This document shows positions 1 through 7,730 of a stretch of 17,911 nucleotides of DNA, in pieces. The translations under genes and the position numbers were made by a program. Source of the stretch: Lachnospiraceae bacterium (lineage in GTDB: Bacteria; Bacillota; Clostridia; Lachnospirales; Lachnospiraceae); the NCBI GenBank assembly GCA_900766575.1, contig CAAFVW010000094.1:1-17911 (forward strand), read 5' to 3'. How positions within the stretch are numbered: the first letter of the stretch is position 1; every line of letters begins with the position of its first letter. The notes beneath the pieces are model-generated. The model made no database searches. It had not been told where the DNA came from and saw only the letters and a list, made by a program, of their open reading frames with translations.

Positions 1-27
1 ACGGAAAAAGCTACCCCGGTAAAACAT

Positions 28-66
28 AAAAAGGGTACAGTTGCATGAAATCTGCCATCTGTACCC
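28..66 (-). terminator. Rho-independent terminator of glgP
   Basis: Read on the minus strand, an 8-bp stem (GGGTACAG / CTGTACCC, positions 59-66 and 33-40) encloses an 18-nt loop and is followed by five T residues (28-32). It lies about 50 bases after the glgP stop codon, so it most likely ends the glgP transcript. The loop is long, so strength is uncertain. Confidence 0.75.
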
Positions 67-116
67 TATAACATAAAATATGAATTTTTGATATATTTTC
101 TTAGTTAACTCTCAAG

Positions 117-2618
117 TTATTTCAGTACTACCTTATCCAGGTGCCAGATCTCATCCACATACTGCTGGATAGTTCTGTCGGAGGTGAACTTGCCGGAGCA
201 AGCCACATTCAGGATGGCACTCTTGGCCCAGTTATCTTCGTCGCGGTAAGCAGCTTCCACTTTCTTCTGTGCCTCTGCATAAGACTTGAAATCTTTGAGG
301 ATGAAATAAGTATCTGCCTTGGCTGTGCACTGCGTATTCAGCAGAGAGTTATACAGCGGACGGAACAGCTCGGGATCTCCCGGTGCAAAGGTTCCGTTGA
401 TCAGCTGCATCAGTACCTTGCGGATATCCTGATCGTTGTTGAAGATCTCCATGGGATCATATCCGCCATGGTTCTCATAGTTGATAACCTCCTGCGCAGA
501 CAGACCGAAGATGAACGCGTTCTCCTCGCCCACTTCTTCTACGATCTCCACATTTGCACCATCCATAGTTCCCAGTGTCAGCGCACCATTCAGCATGAAC
601 TTCATGTTACCCGTACCGGATGCTTCCTTACTTGCGGTAGAAATCTGCTCGGATACATCTGCTGCCGCGAAGATGATCTCTGCATTGGATACATTGTAGT
701 TCTCGATAAATACAACCTTGATCTTGCCATTGATTGCAGGATCGTTGTTCACTACGTCTGCTACGGAGTTAATCAGCTTGATGGTCAGCTTCGCATTACG
801 ATAACCGGCTGCTGCCTTTGCTCCGAAGATAAAGGTTCTGGGATAGAAATCCAGTTCCGGATGCTCCTTCAGTTCATTGTACAGATACATTACATGCAGA
901 ATGTTCAGCAGTTGTCTCTTGTACTCATGCAGACGTTTTACCTGTACATCGAAGATGGATCTGGGATCTACTTCGATACCGTTGTGCTCTAAGATATATT
1001 TTGCCAGACGCACTTTGTTCTGGTACTTGATGTTCATGAATTCCTGCTGTGCCTTCCTGTCATCCGCATATACCTTCAGGCGAGAGATCTGAGGCAGATC
1101 AGTGATCCAGTCATCGCCCACATGGGCGGTTACCCAGTCAGCCAGCAAAGGATTGGCATGAAGCAGGAAACGTCTCTGGGTGATACCATTGGTCTTGTTG
1201 TTGAAACGCTCCGGGAACATCTCATAGAAATCTTTCAGTTCCTGGGTCTTCAGGATCTCGGTATGCAGTCTTGCCACACCGTTGACAGAGTATCCGGCAA
1301 CGATTGCCATATGAGCCATCTTCACCTGTCCGTCATAGATGACAGCCATCTTGCGGATCTTCTCCTGCACATCCACACCGGGTACATTGCTGTACTTCTG
1401 CTGGATATCCAGAACGAATCTGCGGTTGATCTCTTCTACGATCTGATAGATTCTGGGAAGCAGTCTGGAGAAGAGTTCGATGGGCCATTTCTCCAAAGCT
1501 TCCGCCATGATGGTATGGTTGGTATAAGCACAGGTCCTGGTCGTGATATCCCATGCTTCCTCCCAGGTCAGATAATAGTCATCCATCAGCACACGCATCA
1601 ACTCTGCGATTGCTACGGTAGGATGTGTATCGTTCAGCTGGAAAGTAACCTTCTCATAGAATTTATGGATATCGTCATGCTTTCTCATGTATTTCTCTAC
1701 AGCTTCCTGTACAGATGCGGAGATGAAGAAATACTGCTGCTTCAGGCGCAACTCTTTACCTGCATAGTGGTTATCATTAGGATACAGTACTTCTACGATG
1801 TTGCGCGCCAGGTTCTCCTGCTCTACAGCCTTCTGGTAATCGCCCTTGTCAAAAGAATCCAGCTGGAAGCACTCTACCGGCTCCGCATCCCAGATACGCA
1901 GGGTGTTTACAATACCGTTACCATAGCCCACAATGGGGAAATCAAAGGGAACTGCCTTAACGGACTGGTACCCCTCCTGCGTAAATACATTTCTGCCATT
2001 TTCATCGGTATGCACACTTACATATCCGCCAAACTTAACTGTCTTCGCATACTCAGGTCTGCGCAGTTCGAAAGGATTGCCGTTCATCAGCCAGTTATCA
2101 GGGACCTCTACCTGATAGCCGTCGCGGATTTCCTGCTTGAACATACCGTAACGATAACGGATACCGCAGCCGTATGCGGGATATCCCAATGTTGCCAGGG
2201 AATCCAGGAAACATGCAGCCAGACGGCCCAATCCACCATTGCCCAGTGCAGCATCCGGCTCCTGATCCTCTATCAGATTCAGGTCAAGTCCCAGCTCATC
2301 CAGAGCCTCTGCTACCGGCTTATATGCTTTTAAGTTGATCAGGTTGTTGCCCAGTGCTCTTCCCATAAGGAACTCCATGGACATATAGTAGACCATCTTG
2401 GGATCTTCCTTCTCATAGGCTTTCTGGGTCTCCATCCAGTTCTCAACGATACGATCCTTGATCGCATAAGACACTGCCTGGAAAATCTGCTGCGCATCTG
2501 CCTCTTCCAGTGTCTTACGGTACAAGGTACGTACATTATATTCCACACTTCTCTTGAAGAGTTCTTTGTCGAATTCCGATTTCTTCGTCTTGTTCTTATC
2601 GTTTACTGTGCTTTTCAC
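117..2618 (-). CDS. glgP: Glycogen/starch (alpha-glucan) phosphorylase
   Basis: This cytoplasmic enzyme of glycosyltransferase family GT35 phosphorolyses terminal alpha-1,4-glucose units of glycogen or maltodextrin to glucose-1-phosphate. The 833-residue length fits bacterial phosphorylases (about 800-840). The family signature EASGTGNMKF is complete, and its lysine (Lys673 here) is the residue that carries pyridoxal phosphate. The N-terminal segment LGNGGLGRLAACFLDSLATL and the segment FQLNDTHPTVAIAELMR are also characteristic. The start is GTG, chosen because an AGAGGAG ribosome binding site lies about 8 bases upstream; no better ATG exists nearby. It has its own promoter and terminator, so it is probably transcribed alone; no glycogen synthesis genes are adjacent. 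The separate role of maltodextrin versus glycogen phosphorylase cannot be told from sequence alone. Confidence 0.97.
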   Translation of the reverse strand: MKSTVNDKNKTKKSEFDKELFKRSVEYNVRTLYRKTLEEADAQQIFQAVSYAIKDRIVENWMETQKAYEKEDPKMVYYMSMEFLMGRALGNNLINLKAYKPVAEALDELGLDLNLIEDQEPDAALGNGGLGRLAACFLDSLATLGYPAYGCGIRYRYGMFKQEIRDGYQVEVPDNWLMNGNPFELRRPEYAKTVKFGGYVSVHTDENGRNVFTQEGYQSVKAVPFDFPIVGYGNGIVNTLRIWDAEPVECFQLDSFDKGDYQKAVEQENLARNIVEVLYPNDNHYAGKELRLKQQYFFISASVQEAVEKYMRKHDDIHKFYEKVTFQLNDTHPTVAIAELMRVLMDDYYLTWEEAWDITTRTCAYTNHTIMAEALEKWPIELFSRLLPRIYQIVEEINRRFVLDIQQKYSNVPGVDVQEKIRKMAVIYDGQVKMAHMAIVAGYSVNGVARLHTEILKTQELKDFYEMFPERFNNKTNGITQRRFLLHANPLLADWVTAHVGDDWITDLPQISRLKVYADDRKAQQEFMNIKYQNKVRLAKYILEHNGIEVDPRSIFDVQVKRLHEYKRQLLNILHVMYLYNELKEHPELDFYPRTFIFGAKAAAGYRNAKLTIKLINSVADVVNNDPAINGKIKVVFIENYNVSNAEIIFAAADVSEQISTASKEASGTGNMKFMLNGALTLGTMDGANVEIVEEVGEENAFIFGLSAQEVINYENHGGYDPMEIFNNDQDIRKVLMQLINGTFAPGDPELFRPLYNSLLNTQCTAKADTYFILKDFKSYAEAQKKVEAAYRDEDNWAKSAILNVACSGKFTSDRTIQQYVDEIWHLDKVVLK

Positions 2619-2661
2619 TTTGTGTTCTCCTCTCTATCAGGATCTAACTGACAATGTAGAT

Positions 2662-2690
2662 ATTATACCAAATCTCTCCGTTCATTCCAA
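2662..2690 (-). promoter_or_regulatory. Sigma-A-type promoter of glgP
   Basis: On the minus strand, TTGGAA (2685-2690) is followed after 17 bases by a perfect TATAAT (2662-2667). The -10 box is preceded by TGG, giving an extended -10 (TGnTATAAT). It sits 44 bases before the GTG start of glgP. No operator-like repeat was seen around it. Confidence 0.75.
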
Positions 2691-2739
2691 CCGTTTCGTA
2701 TATTTTCGTAGGACTTTTTTCCCAAAATAAAGTTTTATC

Positions 2740-4068
2740 TTACTTTGCCGTTACACCGGCAAAAATTTTCTGCAAATTGCGCAATGTAACGATCAGAATG
2801 GCCGCTGTGCAGAATAGCGCCGTCCGGTCACCGGATGCATAGACCGTAGGTGAAAATCCTACCACCAGCCGGGACAGAAATCCTGCTGCCAGAATCAGCA
2901 GCTGCAGCAAGGCTTCCTCCGATACTCCCCATATATACAGAACCGTTCCTGCTACTGCTGCAATCACGATCAGATAGCACACTGTCTGAAAAGCCACCAG
3001 ACCTCCGGAGAAATAGGACATTCCCGGAATCTGCCGGTTCTGTGCCAGCGCCCCGATGCCATTCCGTCCTCTGGTCAGAAGTCCGGAATTCAGCAAAAAG
3101 TTGCCTGCCTGACCGATTCCCCAGTAAAACAATACCGGAATCAGAGATACCAATAAACCAAGGGCACTATATTTCCTGTATTTTTCTTCGCTTTTCCCCT
3201 GCCGGAAAAAGGTAAGCAGCGCCGCCAGCCACAGGACCAGGGAAAACAGCCCGAAAACATAGCTCTTCTGCCCTTCTCCCGCTGCGAAATAGTACTGTGT
3301 CGTATCCAGAAATCCCATCCACAACTTCTGCCACGGTGTCAATGTCGCGAATTCTGGAAAAAACCTCTGCGTTTCCGCTTCTGTCCGACAGGCATTTCCC
3401 GGAGCCGTCAATATGAACAGAAGAGAACCCACGGTCAACAGCAGTTGTACAAAATAGAACGGCGGCAGCTTCTTACGTTTCCACCAGAGATAGCCGCCGA
3501 ATACCATATAGCCTCCCAGCAGGATTGCCCCCATCTGTTCCATATTGGCCCCGTAAAGCGCACAGACCGGACATACCGCATATTCCCACACCGGAATCTT
3601 TTCCTCCAGAATCCAGTGTCTGAGCGGCAACATCGCCACCAGTCCCAGAGTAAGCGGCCAGAGATAGTTAATCGTGGTAGTGATCCAGCCGGCACTGCTC
3701 AGGGAGAAAAACGGAACGATCCAGATCATACAGAACATCAATATCTGCGCACGCAGCTTCTCCTGCACGCTCTCTCCTCCAAACAATTCACTAACGGCCC
3801 ACAGAAACAACAGAACCATCAGGCTGTCCGCAATCTTCCACAGCCATACATTGCCTGTCACAAAAAGCAGCATGACCGCCTCAATCAGTACTCTGGATGA
3901 CCAGGTGTAATAACGCTCCCGCAAAAAGCTGGACAGAGACTGGTTTGCAAGAATATTTTGATATGCCAGATCATCTCCAAAATCAGCCCGGATCAGAACA
4001 TGGGCAAGAAGCAAAATCAAAAACATTCCTGCGAGAATGCCATATTTTTTTTGATCTGTCTGTTTCAT
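2740..4068 (-). CDS. Polytopic membrane protein, DUF6056-like
   Basis: This 442-residue integral membrane protein has about ten hydrophobic segments, beginning with one at residues 10-28. After the first membrane segment it carries GDDLAYQ, then a WSSRVLIE stretch, and later an SSAGWITTTINYLWPL stretch. This acidic-pair, W..R and NYLWPL pattern resembles the uncharacterised DUF6056 family and, more loosely, GtrII-like lipid-linked glucosyltransferases of GT-C type, where an acidic pair in the first external loop is catalytic. A role in cell-surface glycan decoration is inference only. The ATG start has an AAAGGA-type site about 11 bases upstream and a promoter 38 bases upstream. No glycosyltransferase or teichoic acid gene is adjacent, so it is an orphan. 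No terminator was seen between it and glgP, so some read-through is possible. Confidence 0.7.
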   Translation of the reverse strand: MKQTDQKKYGILAGMFLILLLAHVLIRADFGDDLAYQNILANQSLSSFLRERYYTWSSRVLIEAVMLLFVTGNVWLWKIADSLMVLLFLWAVSELFGGESVQEKLRAQILMFCMIWIVPFFSLSSAGWITTTINYLWPLTLGLVAMLPLRHWILEEKIPVWEYAVCPVCALYGANMEQMGAILLGGYMVFGGYLWWKRKKLPPFYFVQLLLTVGSLLFILTAPGNACRTEAETQRFFPEFATLTPWQKLWMGFLDTTQYYFAAGEGQKSYVFGLFSLVLWLAALLTFFRQGKSEEKYRKYSALGLLVSLIPVLFYWGIGQAGNFLLNSGLLTRGRNGIGALAQNRQIPGMSYFSGGLVAFQTVCYLIVIAAVAGTVLYIWGVSEEALLQLLILAAGFLSRLVVGFSPTVYASGDRTALFCTAAILIVTLRNLQKIFAGVTAK

Positions 4069-4103
4069 TTTATTTTCTATCCTTTCCGTGACACATTCTG
4101 TTC

Positions 4104-4115
4104 TGTATTATAGCA
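4104..4115 (-). promoter_or_regulatory. Extended -10 promoter of the DUF6056-like gene
   Basis: On the minus strand TGC-TATAAT (TATAAT at 4107-4112) forms an extended -10 element 38 bases before the ATG. At 17 bases upstream no good -35 box is present, which fits an extended -10 promoter. It lies between the ileS terminator and the DUF6056-like gene, supporting independent transcription. Confidence 0.6.
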
Positions 4116-4135
4116 GATATTTCTCCAATGCGCAC

Positions 4136-4172
4136 AAAAAAAGCTTCCCGGGATTTCCACGGGAAGCTTTTT
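4136..4172 (-). terminator. Rho-independent terminator of ileS (potentially bidirectional)
   Basis: A GC-rich 8-bp core stem GCTTCCCG / CGGGAAGC (4143-4150 and 4160-4167) with a 9-nt loop is flanked by A-runs and T-runs. On the minus strand, the direction of ileS, seven T residues follow (4136-4142). It begins about 20 bases after the ileS stop. On the plus strand five T residues follow, but no plus-strand gene needs it. Confidence 0.92.
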
Positions 4173-4191
4173 CTCAGAAGTTCTTTTCACA

Positions 4192-7100
4192 CTATATTCT
4201 CTCTACAGCGATCACTGCATTTTCGCCGTTGATGTTCCATTCCCTGGCTACGGAATATTCCACGCCACTGGTCAGTTCGTCAGCCAGAACCTTTCCGCTG
4301 ATGGCATCTTTGTTCTTCTGTGCGATCTCAGCCAGCTTGTCATTGCCGTTGATGGATACGCGGATGTGATCGGTCACTTCGAAACCGCTCTCCTTACGCA
4401 TGGTCTGGATTTTGCTGATGATCTCGTATACGAAGCCTTCCTCTACCAGTTCCGGTGTCAGATTGGTATCCAGAACAACCGTCATCTTGTTGTCCTCCTG
4501 GGATACATAGCCTTCCTTCTGTGCCATATCGATCAGCAGATCATCCTTGGTCAGCTCTACAGCCACGCCGTCCACATCGAACTTCAGAGCACCGCTTGCA
4601 TTCAGCTCATCCATAGCAGCATTGCCGTCCAGAGCAGCCAGATGCTTCTGGATACCGCCCAACTGTTTGCCATACTTGGGTCCTACGGTACGAAGCTGAG
4701 GTTTAAAGGTGTATGAAGTAAAGTCACGTACATCATCGGTGAATACCACTTCCTTCACATTCAGTTCATCCTCAATGATCTCCTGATAGAACTCGCTCAA
4801 TGTAAAGTCTGCCTTAATGTACATTCTGCTGATGGGCTGACGATTCTTGATGGCAGCCTCGTTACGGCATGCACGTCCCATAACAACAGCATCCAGTACG
4901 TCTTCCATATCCTCTTCCAGCTTCTTGTCAATGTGATCCTTGTTGACTACAGGGAAATCACACAGATGGATGCTTTCGGGAGCGGATGCGTCATTGCTTC
5001 TCACCAGATTCTGATAGATATCCTCGGTCATGAACGGGATCATGGGCGCTGCTGCCTTACAGATAGTCACCAGTGCGGTGTACAGGGTCATGTAAGCGTT
5101 GATCTTATCCTGTTCCATGCCCTTTGCCCAGAAACGCTCACGGCTGCGTCTTACATACCAGTTACTCATCTCATCGACGAAATCCTGCAAAGCCTTGGCA
5201 GCCTCAGGGATACGATACTGATCCAGATTGCTGTCCACCTCGCCTACGGTGGAGTTCAGCTTGGACAGCAGCCACTTATCCATAACGGGCAGCTTGTCGT
5301 ATTCCAGTGTATATTTAGAAGCGTCAAAGTTGTCAATGTTCGCATACAGTACGAAGAAAGCATAGGTGTTCCACAGAGTCCCCATGAACTTACGCTGGCC
5401 TTCCTGTACGGCTTTGCCGGAGAATCTCTTCGGCAGCCAGGGTGCGGAACTGGTGTAGAAGTACCAACGAATAGCATCTGCACCGTAAGTCTCCAGAGCG
5501 TTGAACGGATCCACTGCATTTCCTTTACTCTTACTCATCTTCTGACCGTTTTCGTCCTGTACATGACCCATGACGATAACGTTCTTATAAGGAGCCTTAT
5601 TGAAGAGCAGGGTGGACTCTGCCAACAGGGAATAGAACCATCCACGGGTCTGATCCACTGCCTCGGAGATAAAGTTGGCAGGGAATTGCTGCTCGAACAG
5701 TTCCTTATTCTCAAACGGATAATGGTGCTGTGCGAAAGGCATTGCTCCGGAGTCGAACCAGCAGTCGATAACCTCAGGAACACGCTTCATCTGCTTACCG
5801 CACTCAGGGCAGGTGATGGTGATCTCGTCAATGTAGGGACGATGGAACTCTACGGTCTTCGCCTTCTCATTGCCGCTCATCTTGTACAGTTCTTCACGGC
5901 TGCCGATGGAATGCTGATGTCCGCACTCGCACTCCCAGATATTTAACGGAGTTCCCCAGTAACGGTTACGGGATACGCCCCAGTCCTGAATATTCTCCAG
6001 CCAGTTGCCGAAACGGCCCTCACCGATGGATGCGGGAATCCAGTTGATGGTCTTGTTGTTGCGTACCAGATCATCCTTCACTGCGGTCATCTTGATAAAC
6101 CAGGACTCTCTTGCATAGTAGATCAGCGGAGTATCACATCTCCAGCAGAAAGGATAGTCATGCTCAAACTTCGGTGCATCGAACAGCTTGCCCTCTGCAT
6201 CCAGATCCTTTAATACCAGAGGATCTGCGTCTTTTACAAATTTACCGGCATAAGGGGTCTCTGCAGTCAGATCACCCTTGCCGTCTACAAACTGTACGAA
6301 AGGCAGATCGTAGTTGCGTCCGATACGGCTGTCGTCCTCACCGAAAGCAGGAGCAATATGAACGATACCGGTACCATCGGTCATGGTTACATAACCGTCA
6401 CAGGTTACGAAATGTGCCTTTTTCTTCTGCTTTTCAGCAACATCTCCCGCACACTTGTACAGAGGCTCGTACTCCTTGTACTCCAGATCCTTACCAACAT
6501 AGGTCTCCAGTACTTCGTAAGCATCCTTGCCCTCTTCTGCCAGGCGGCCGAGTACCTTGTCTGCCAGCGCCTTTGCAATATAATAGGTATAACCATCGGC
6601 GGCCTTCACCTTCAGGTAGGTCTCCTCCGGGTTCACGCACAGTGCCACGTTGGAAGGAAGAGTCCAGGGAGTGGTGGTCCATGCCAGGAAATATGCATCC
6701 TCGCCCTTTACCTTAAAACGTACGATAGCGGAACGCTCCTTGACTGCCTTATAGCCCTGTGCCACTTCGTGGCTGGACAGCGGGGTTCCGCAGCGAGGGC
6801 AGTAAGGAACGATCTTGAAGCCCTTGTACAAAAGTCCCTTGTCCCAGATGGTCTTCAGTGCCCACCACTCGGACTCGATGAAATTGTCATCATAGGTAAC
6901 ATAAGGGTTATCCATATCAGCCCAGAAGCCAACAGTACGGGAGAAATCTTCCCACATTCCCTTGTATTTCCAGACACTCTCTTTACATTTGGTGATAAAA
7001 GGTGCCAGACCGTATTCCTCAATCTGCTCCTTGCCATCCAGACCCAGCAGCTTCTCAACTTCCAGTTCTACAGGAAGTCCGTGGGTATCCCAGCCGGCCT

Positions 7101-7344
7101 TACGGGGAACCATGTATCCCTTCATGGTACGGTATCTGGGGATCATATCCTTGATGGTACGGGTTTCTACATGACCGATATGGGGCTTACCGTTGGCCGT
7201 AGGCGGTCCGTCATAGAAAGTGTAGGTCTCGCCTTCCTTACGATGCTCCATACTTTTTTTGAAAATGTTGTTGTCTTCCCAGAACTTCTCGACTGCCTTC
7301 TCGCGGTCTACGAAATTCAGGCTTGTAGGTACCTGCTTGTACAT
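4192..7344 (-). CDS. ileS: Isoleucyl-tRNA synthetase
   Basis: This class I aminoacyl-tRNA synthetase charges tRNA-Ile with isoleucine in the cytoplasm. The ATP-binding HIGH motif is at residues 55-58 and KMSKS at 602-606, both intact. The large editing (CP1) insertion lies between them, and cysteine clusters follow (CPRCGTPLSSHE, CWRCDTPL, CPECGKQ). At 1050 residues, with the segment RKAGWDTHGLPVELEVEK, it resembles the longer Thermus/eukaryote-like (type 2) IleRS more than the roughly 930-residue E. coli type. The ATG start has an AAAGGA site about 8 bases upstream. Expression is controlled by the Ile T-box leader immediately upstream, so uncharged tRNA-Ile should raise it. The C-terminal domain runs to the family-typical end with no sign of truncation. 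Confidence 0.98.
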   Translation of the reverse strand: MYKQVPTSLNFVDREKAVEKFWEDNNIFKKSMEHRKEGETYTFYDGPPTANGKPHIGHVETRTIKDMIPRYRTMKGYMVPRKAGWDTHGLPVELEVEKLLGLDGKEQIEEYGLAPFITKCKESVWKYKGMWEDFSRTVGFWADMDNPYVTYDDNFIESEWWALKTIWDKGLLYKGFKIVPYCPRCGTPLSSHEVAQGYKAVKERSAIVRFKVKGEDAYFLAWTTTPWTLPSNVALCVNPEETYLKVKAADGYTYYIAKALADKVLGRLAEEGKDAYEVLETYVGKDLEYKEYEPLYKCAGDVAEKQKKKAHFVTCDGYVTMTDGTGIVHIAPAFGEDDSRIGRNYDLPFVQFVDGKGDLTAETPYAGKFVKDADPLVLKDLDAEGKLFDAPKFEHDYPFCWRCDTPLIYYARESWFIKMTAVKDDLVRNNKTINWIPASIGEGRFGNWLENIQDWGVSRNRYWGTPLNIWECECGHQHSIGSREELYKMSGNEKAKTVEFHRPYIDEITITCPECGKQMKRVPEVIDCWFDSGAMPFAQHHYPFENKELFEQQFPANFISEAVDQTRGWFYSLLAESTLLFNKAPYKNVIVMGHVQDENGQKMSKSKGNAVDPFNALETYGADAIRWYFYTSSAPWLPKRFSGKAVQEGQRKFMGTLWNTYAFFVLYANIDNFDASKYTLEYDKLPVMDKWLLSKLNSTVGEVDSNLDQYRIPEAAKALQDFVDEMSNWYVRRSRERFWAKGMEQDKINAYMTLYTALVTICKAAAPMIPFMTEDIYQNLVRSNDASAPESIHLCDFPVVNKDHIDKKLEEDMEDVLDAVVMGRACRNEAAIKNRQPISRMYIKADFTLSEFYQEIIEDELNVKEVVFTDDVRDFTSYTFKPQLRTVGPKYGKQLGGIQKHLAALDGNAAMDELNASGALKFDVDGVAVELTKDDLLIDMAQKEGYVSQEDNKMTVVLDTNLTPELVEEGFVYEIISKIQTMRKESGFEVTDHIRVSINGNDKLAEIAQKNKDAISGKVLADELTSGVEYSVAREWNINGENAVIAVERI

Positions 7345-7374
7345 AGTGCGCTTCCTTTCTTTTCTTATTACAGC

Positions 7375-7411
7375 TTTGTACTATTCAGCGCCTCGCTCTG
7401 AATAGTACAAA
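7375..7411 (-). repeat. Perfect 14-bp hairpin between the T-box terminator and ileS
   Basis: The arms TTTGTACTATTCAG (7375-7388) and CTGAATAGTACAAA (7398-7411) are perfect inverted repeats around a 9-base loop. The hairpin lies in the ileS leader downstream of the T-box terminator and shares part of its U-tract. On the minus strand it is followed by GCTGTAATAAG, not by a T-run, so it is not a second terminator. An alternative fold pairs CTATTC-AG-AGCG with CGCT-GAATAG. It may stabilise or mark processing of the read-through mRNA, or be a DNA operator; this is inference. Confidence 0.75.
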
Positions 7412-7442
7412 AAAAGCTCCGTCCCGTAACAGGACGAAGCTC
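7409..7442 (-). terminator. Regulated terminator of the ileS T-box
   Basis: On the minus strand AGCTTCGTCC pairs with GGACGGAGCT around a short loop (TGTTACG region), followed by seven T residues (7409-7415). The 5' arm must be sequestered by the antiterminator when uncharged tRNA-Ile is bound, so ileS is transcribed only then. Confidence 0.92.
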
Positions 7443-7669
7443 ATGCATTCGTTAACCACCTCTTACAACATACTTCCTATGACTTTCACAGGAGTGATAT
7501 GCTTCCCGGTAACGGTGGGATTCCGTCCAGAACTACCGGCATATGCTTTGGTTCTGACAGCTCAGAAGTGATTTTCACTTTTTCCTTACTCGCACCGGTC
7601 TCTCACCATCACCAGCTCGCTTTGCCTTTCTGCGGAAAAGTTACTCTCTTCGTCAGTGCTTTTTAATAT
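7409..7669 (-). ncRNA. T-box riboswitch leader of ileS (Ile, AUC specifier)
   Basis: Minus-strand RNA begins about 7 bases after the -10 box. Stem I closes with CTGAC / GTCAG and contains the AGTAA / GAAAATCAC specifier loop (loop E type). The specifier codon is ATC (7570-7572) followed by a purine, matching isoleucine. The distal part reads GAGCTGGTGATGGTGAGAGA, the usual stem I apical sequence. The T-box bulge is AGAGGTGGTTAACG, with TGGT at 7455-7458 able to pair with the ACCA end of uncharged tRNA-Ile. This differs from the common GGTGGNACCGCG. A terminator stem follows. The stretch from 7345 to 7730 therefore holds only regulatory sequence: promoter, T-box, terminator and hairpin. Confidence 0.93.
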
Positions 7670-7675
7670 ACCGCT

Positions 7676-7705
7676 ATTATATAACCCATTTTTTTCAGTT
7701 GTCAA
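7676..7705 (-). promoter_or_regulatory. Consensus sigma-A promoter of ileS
   Basis: On the minus strand a perfect TTGACA (7700-7705) and a perfect TATAAT (7676-7681) are separated by 18 bases. It lies only about 25 bases past the stop codon of the upstream DUF4143-type gene, and leads straight into the T-box leader. A strong constitutive promoter with attenuation downstream is the usual T-box arrangement. Confidence 0.9.
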
Positions 7706-7730
7706 GCGAGTTGTTATAATTTCAGCTTTC

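Noticed and set aside
1122..2333. 403-residue plus-strand open frame opposite glgP
   Set aside because: It lies fully antisense to a well-supported enzyme gene, has no ribosome binding site or recognisable domain, and arises from codon bias of glgP.
4933..5946. 337-residue plus-strand open frame opposite ileS
   Set aside because: Antisense to conserved ileS coding sequence, with low-complexity translated sequence and no start signals.
6358..7401. 347-residue plus-strand open frame running from ileS into its leader
   Set aside because: It covers the ileS 5' end and half of the leader hairpin on the opposite strand; no ribosome binding site, no family match.
7375..7411. Second transcription terminator in the ileS leader
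   Set aside because: No T-run follows the hairpin in the ileS direction; on the plus strand it is followed by A residues, so it fails as an intrinsic terminator either way.
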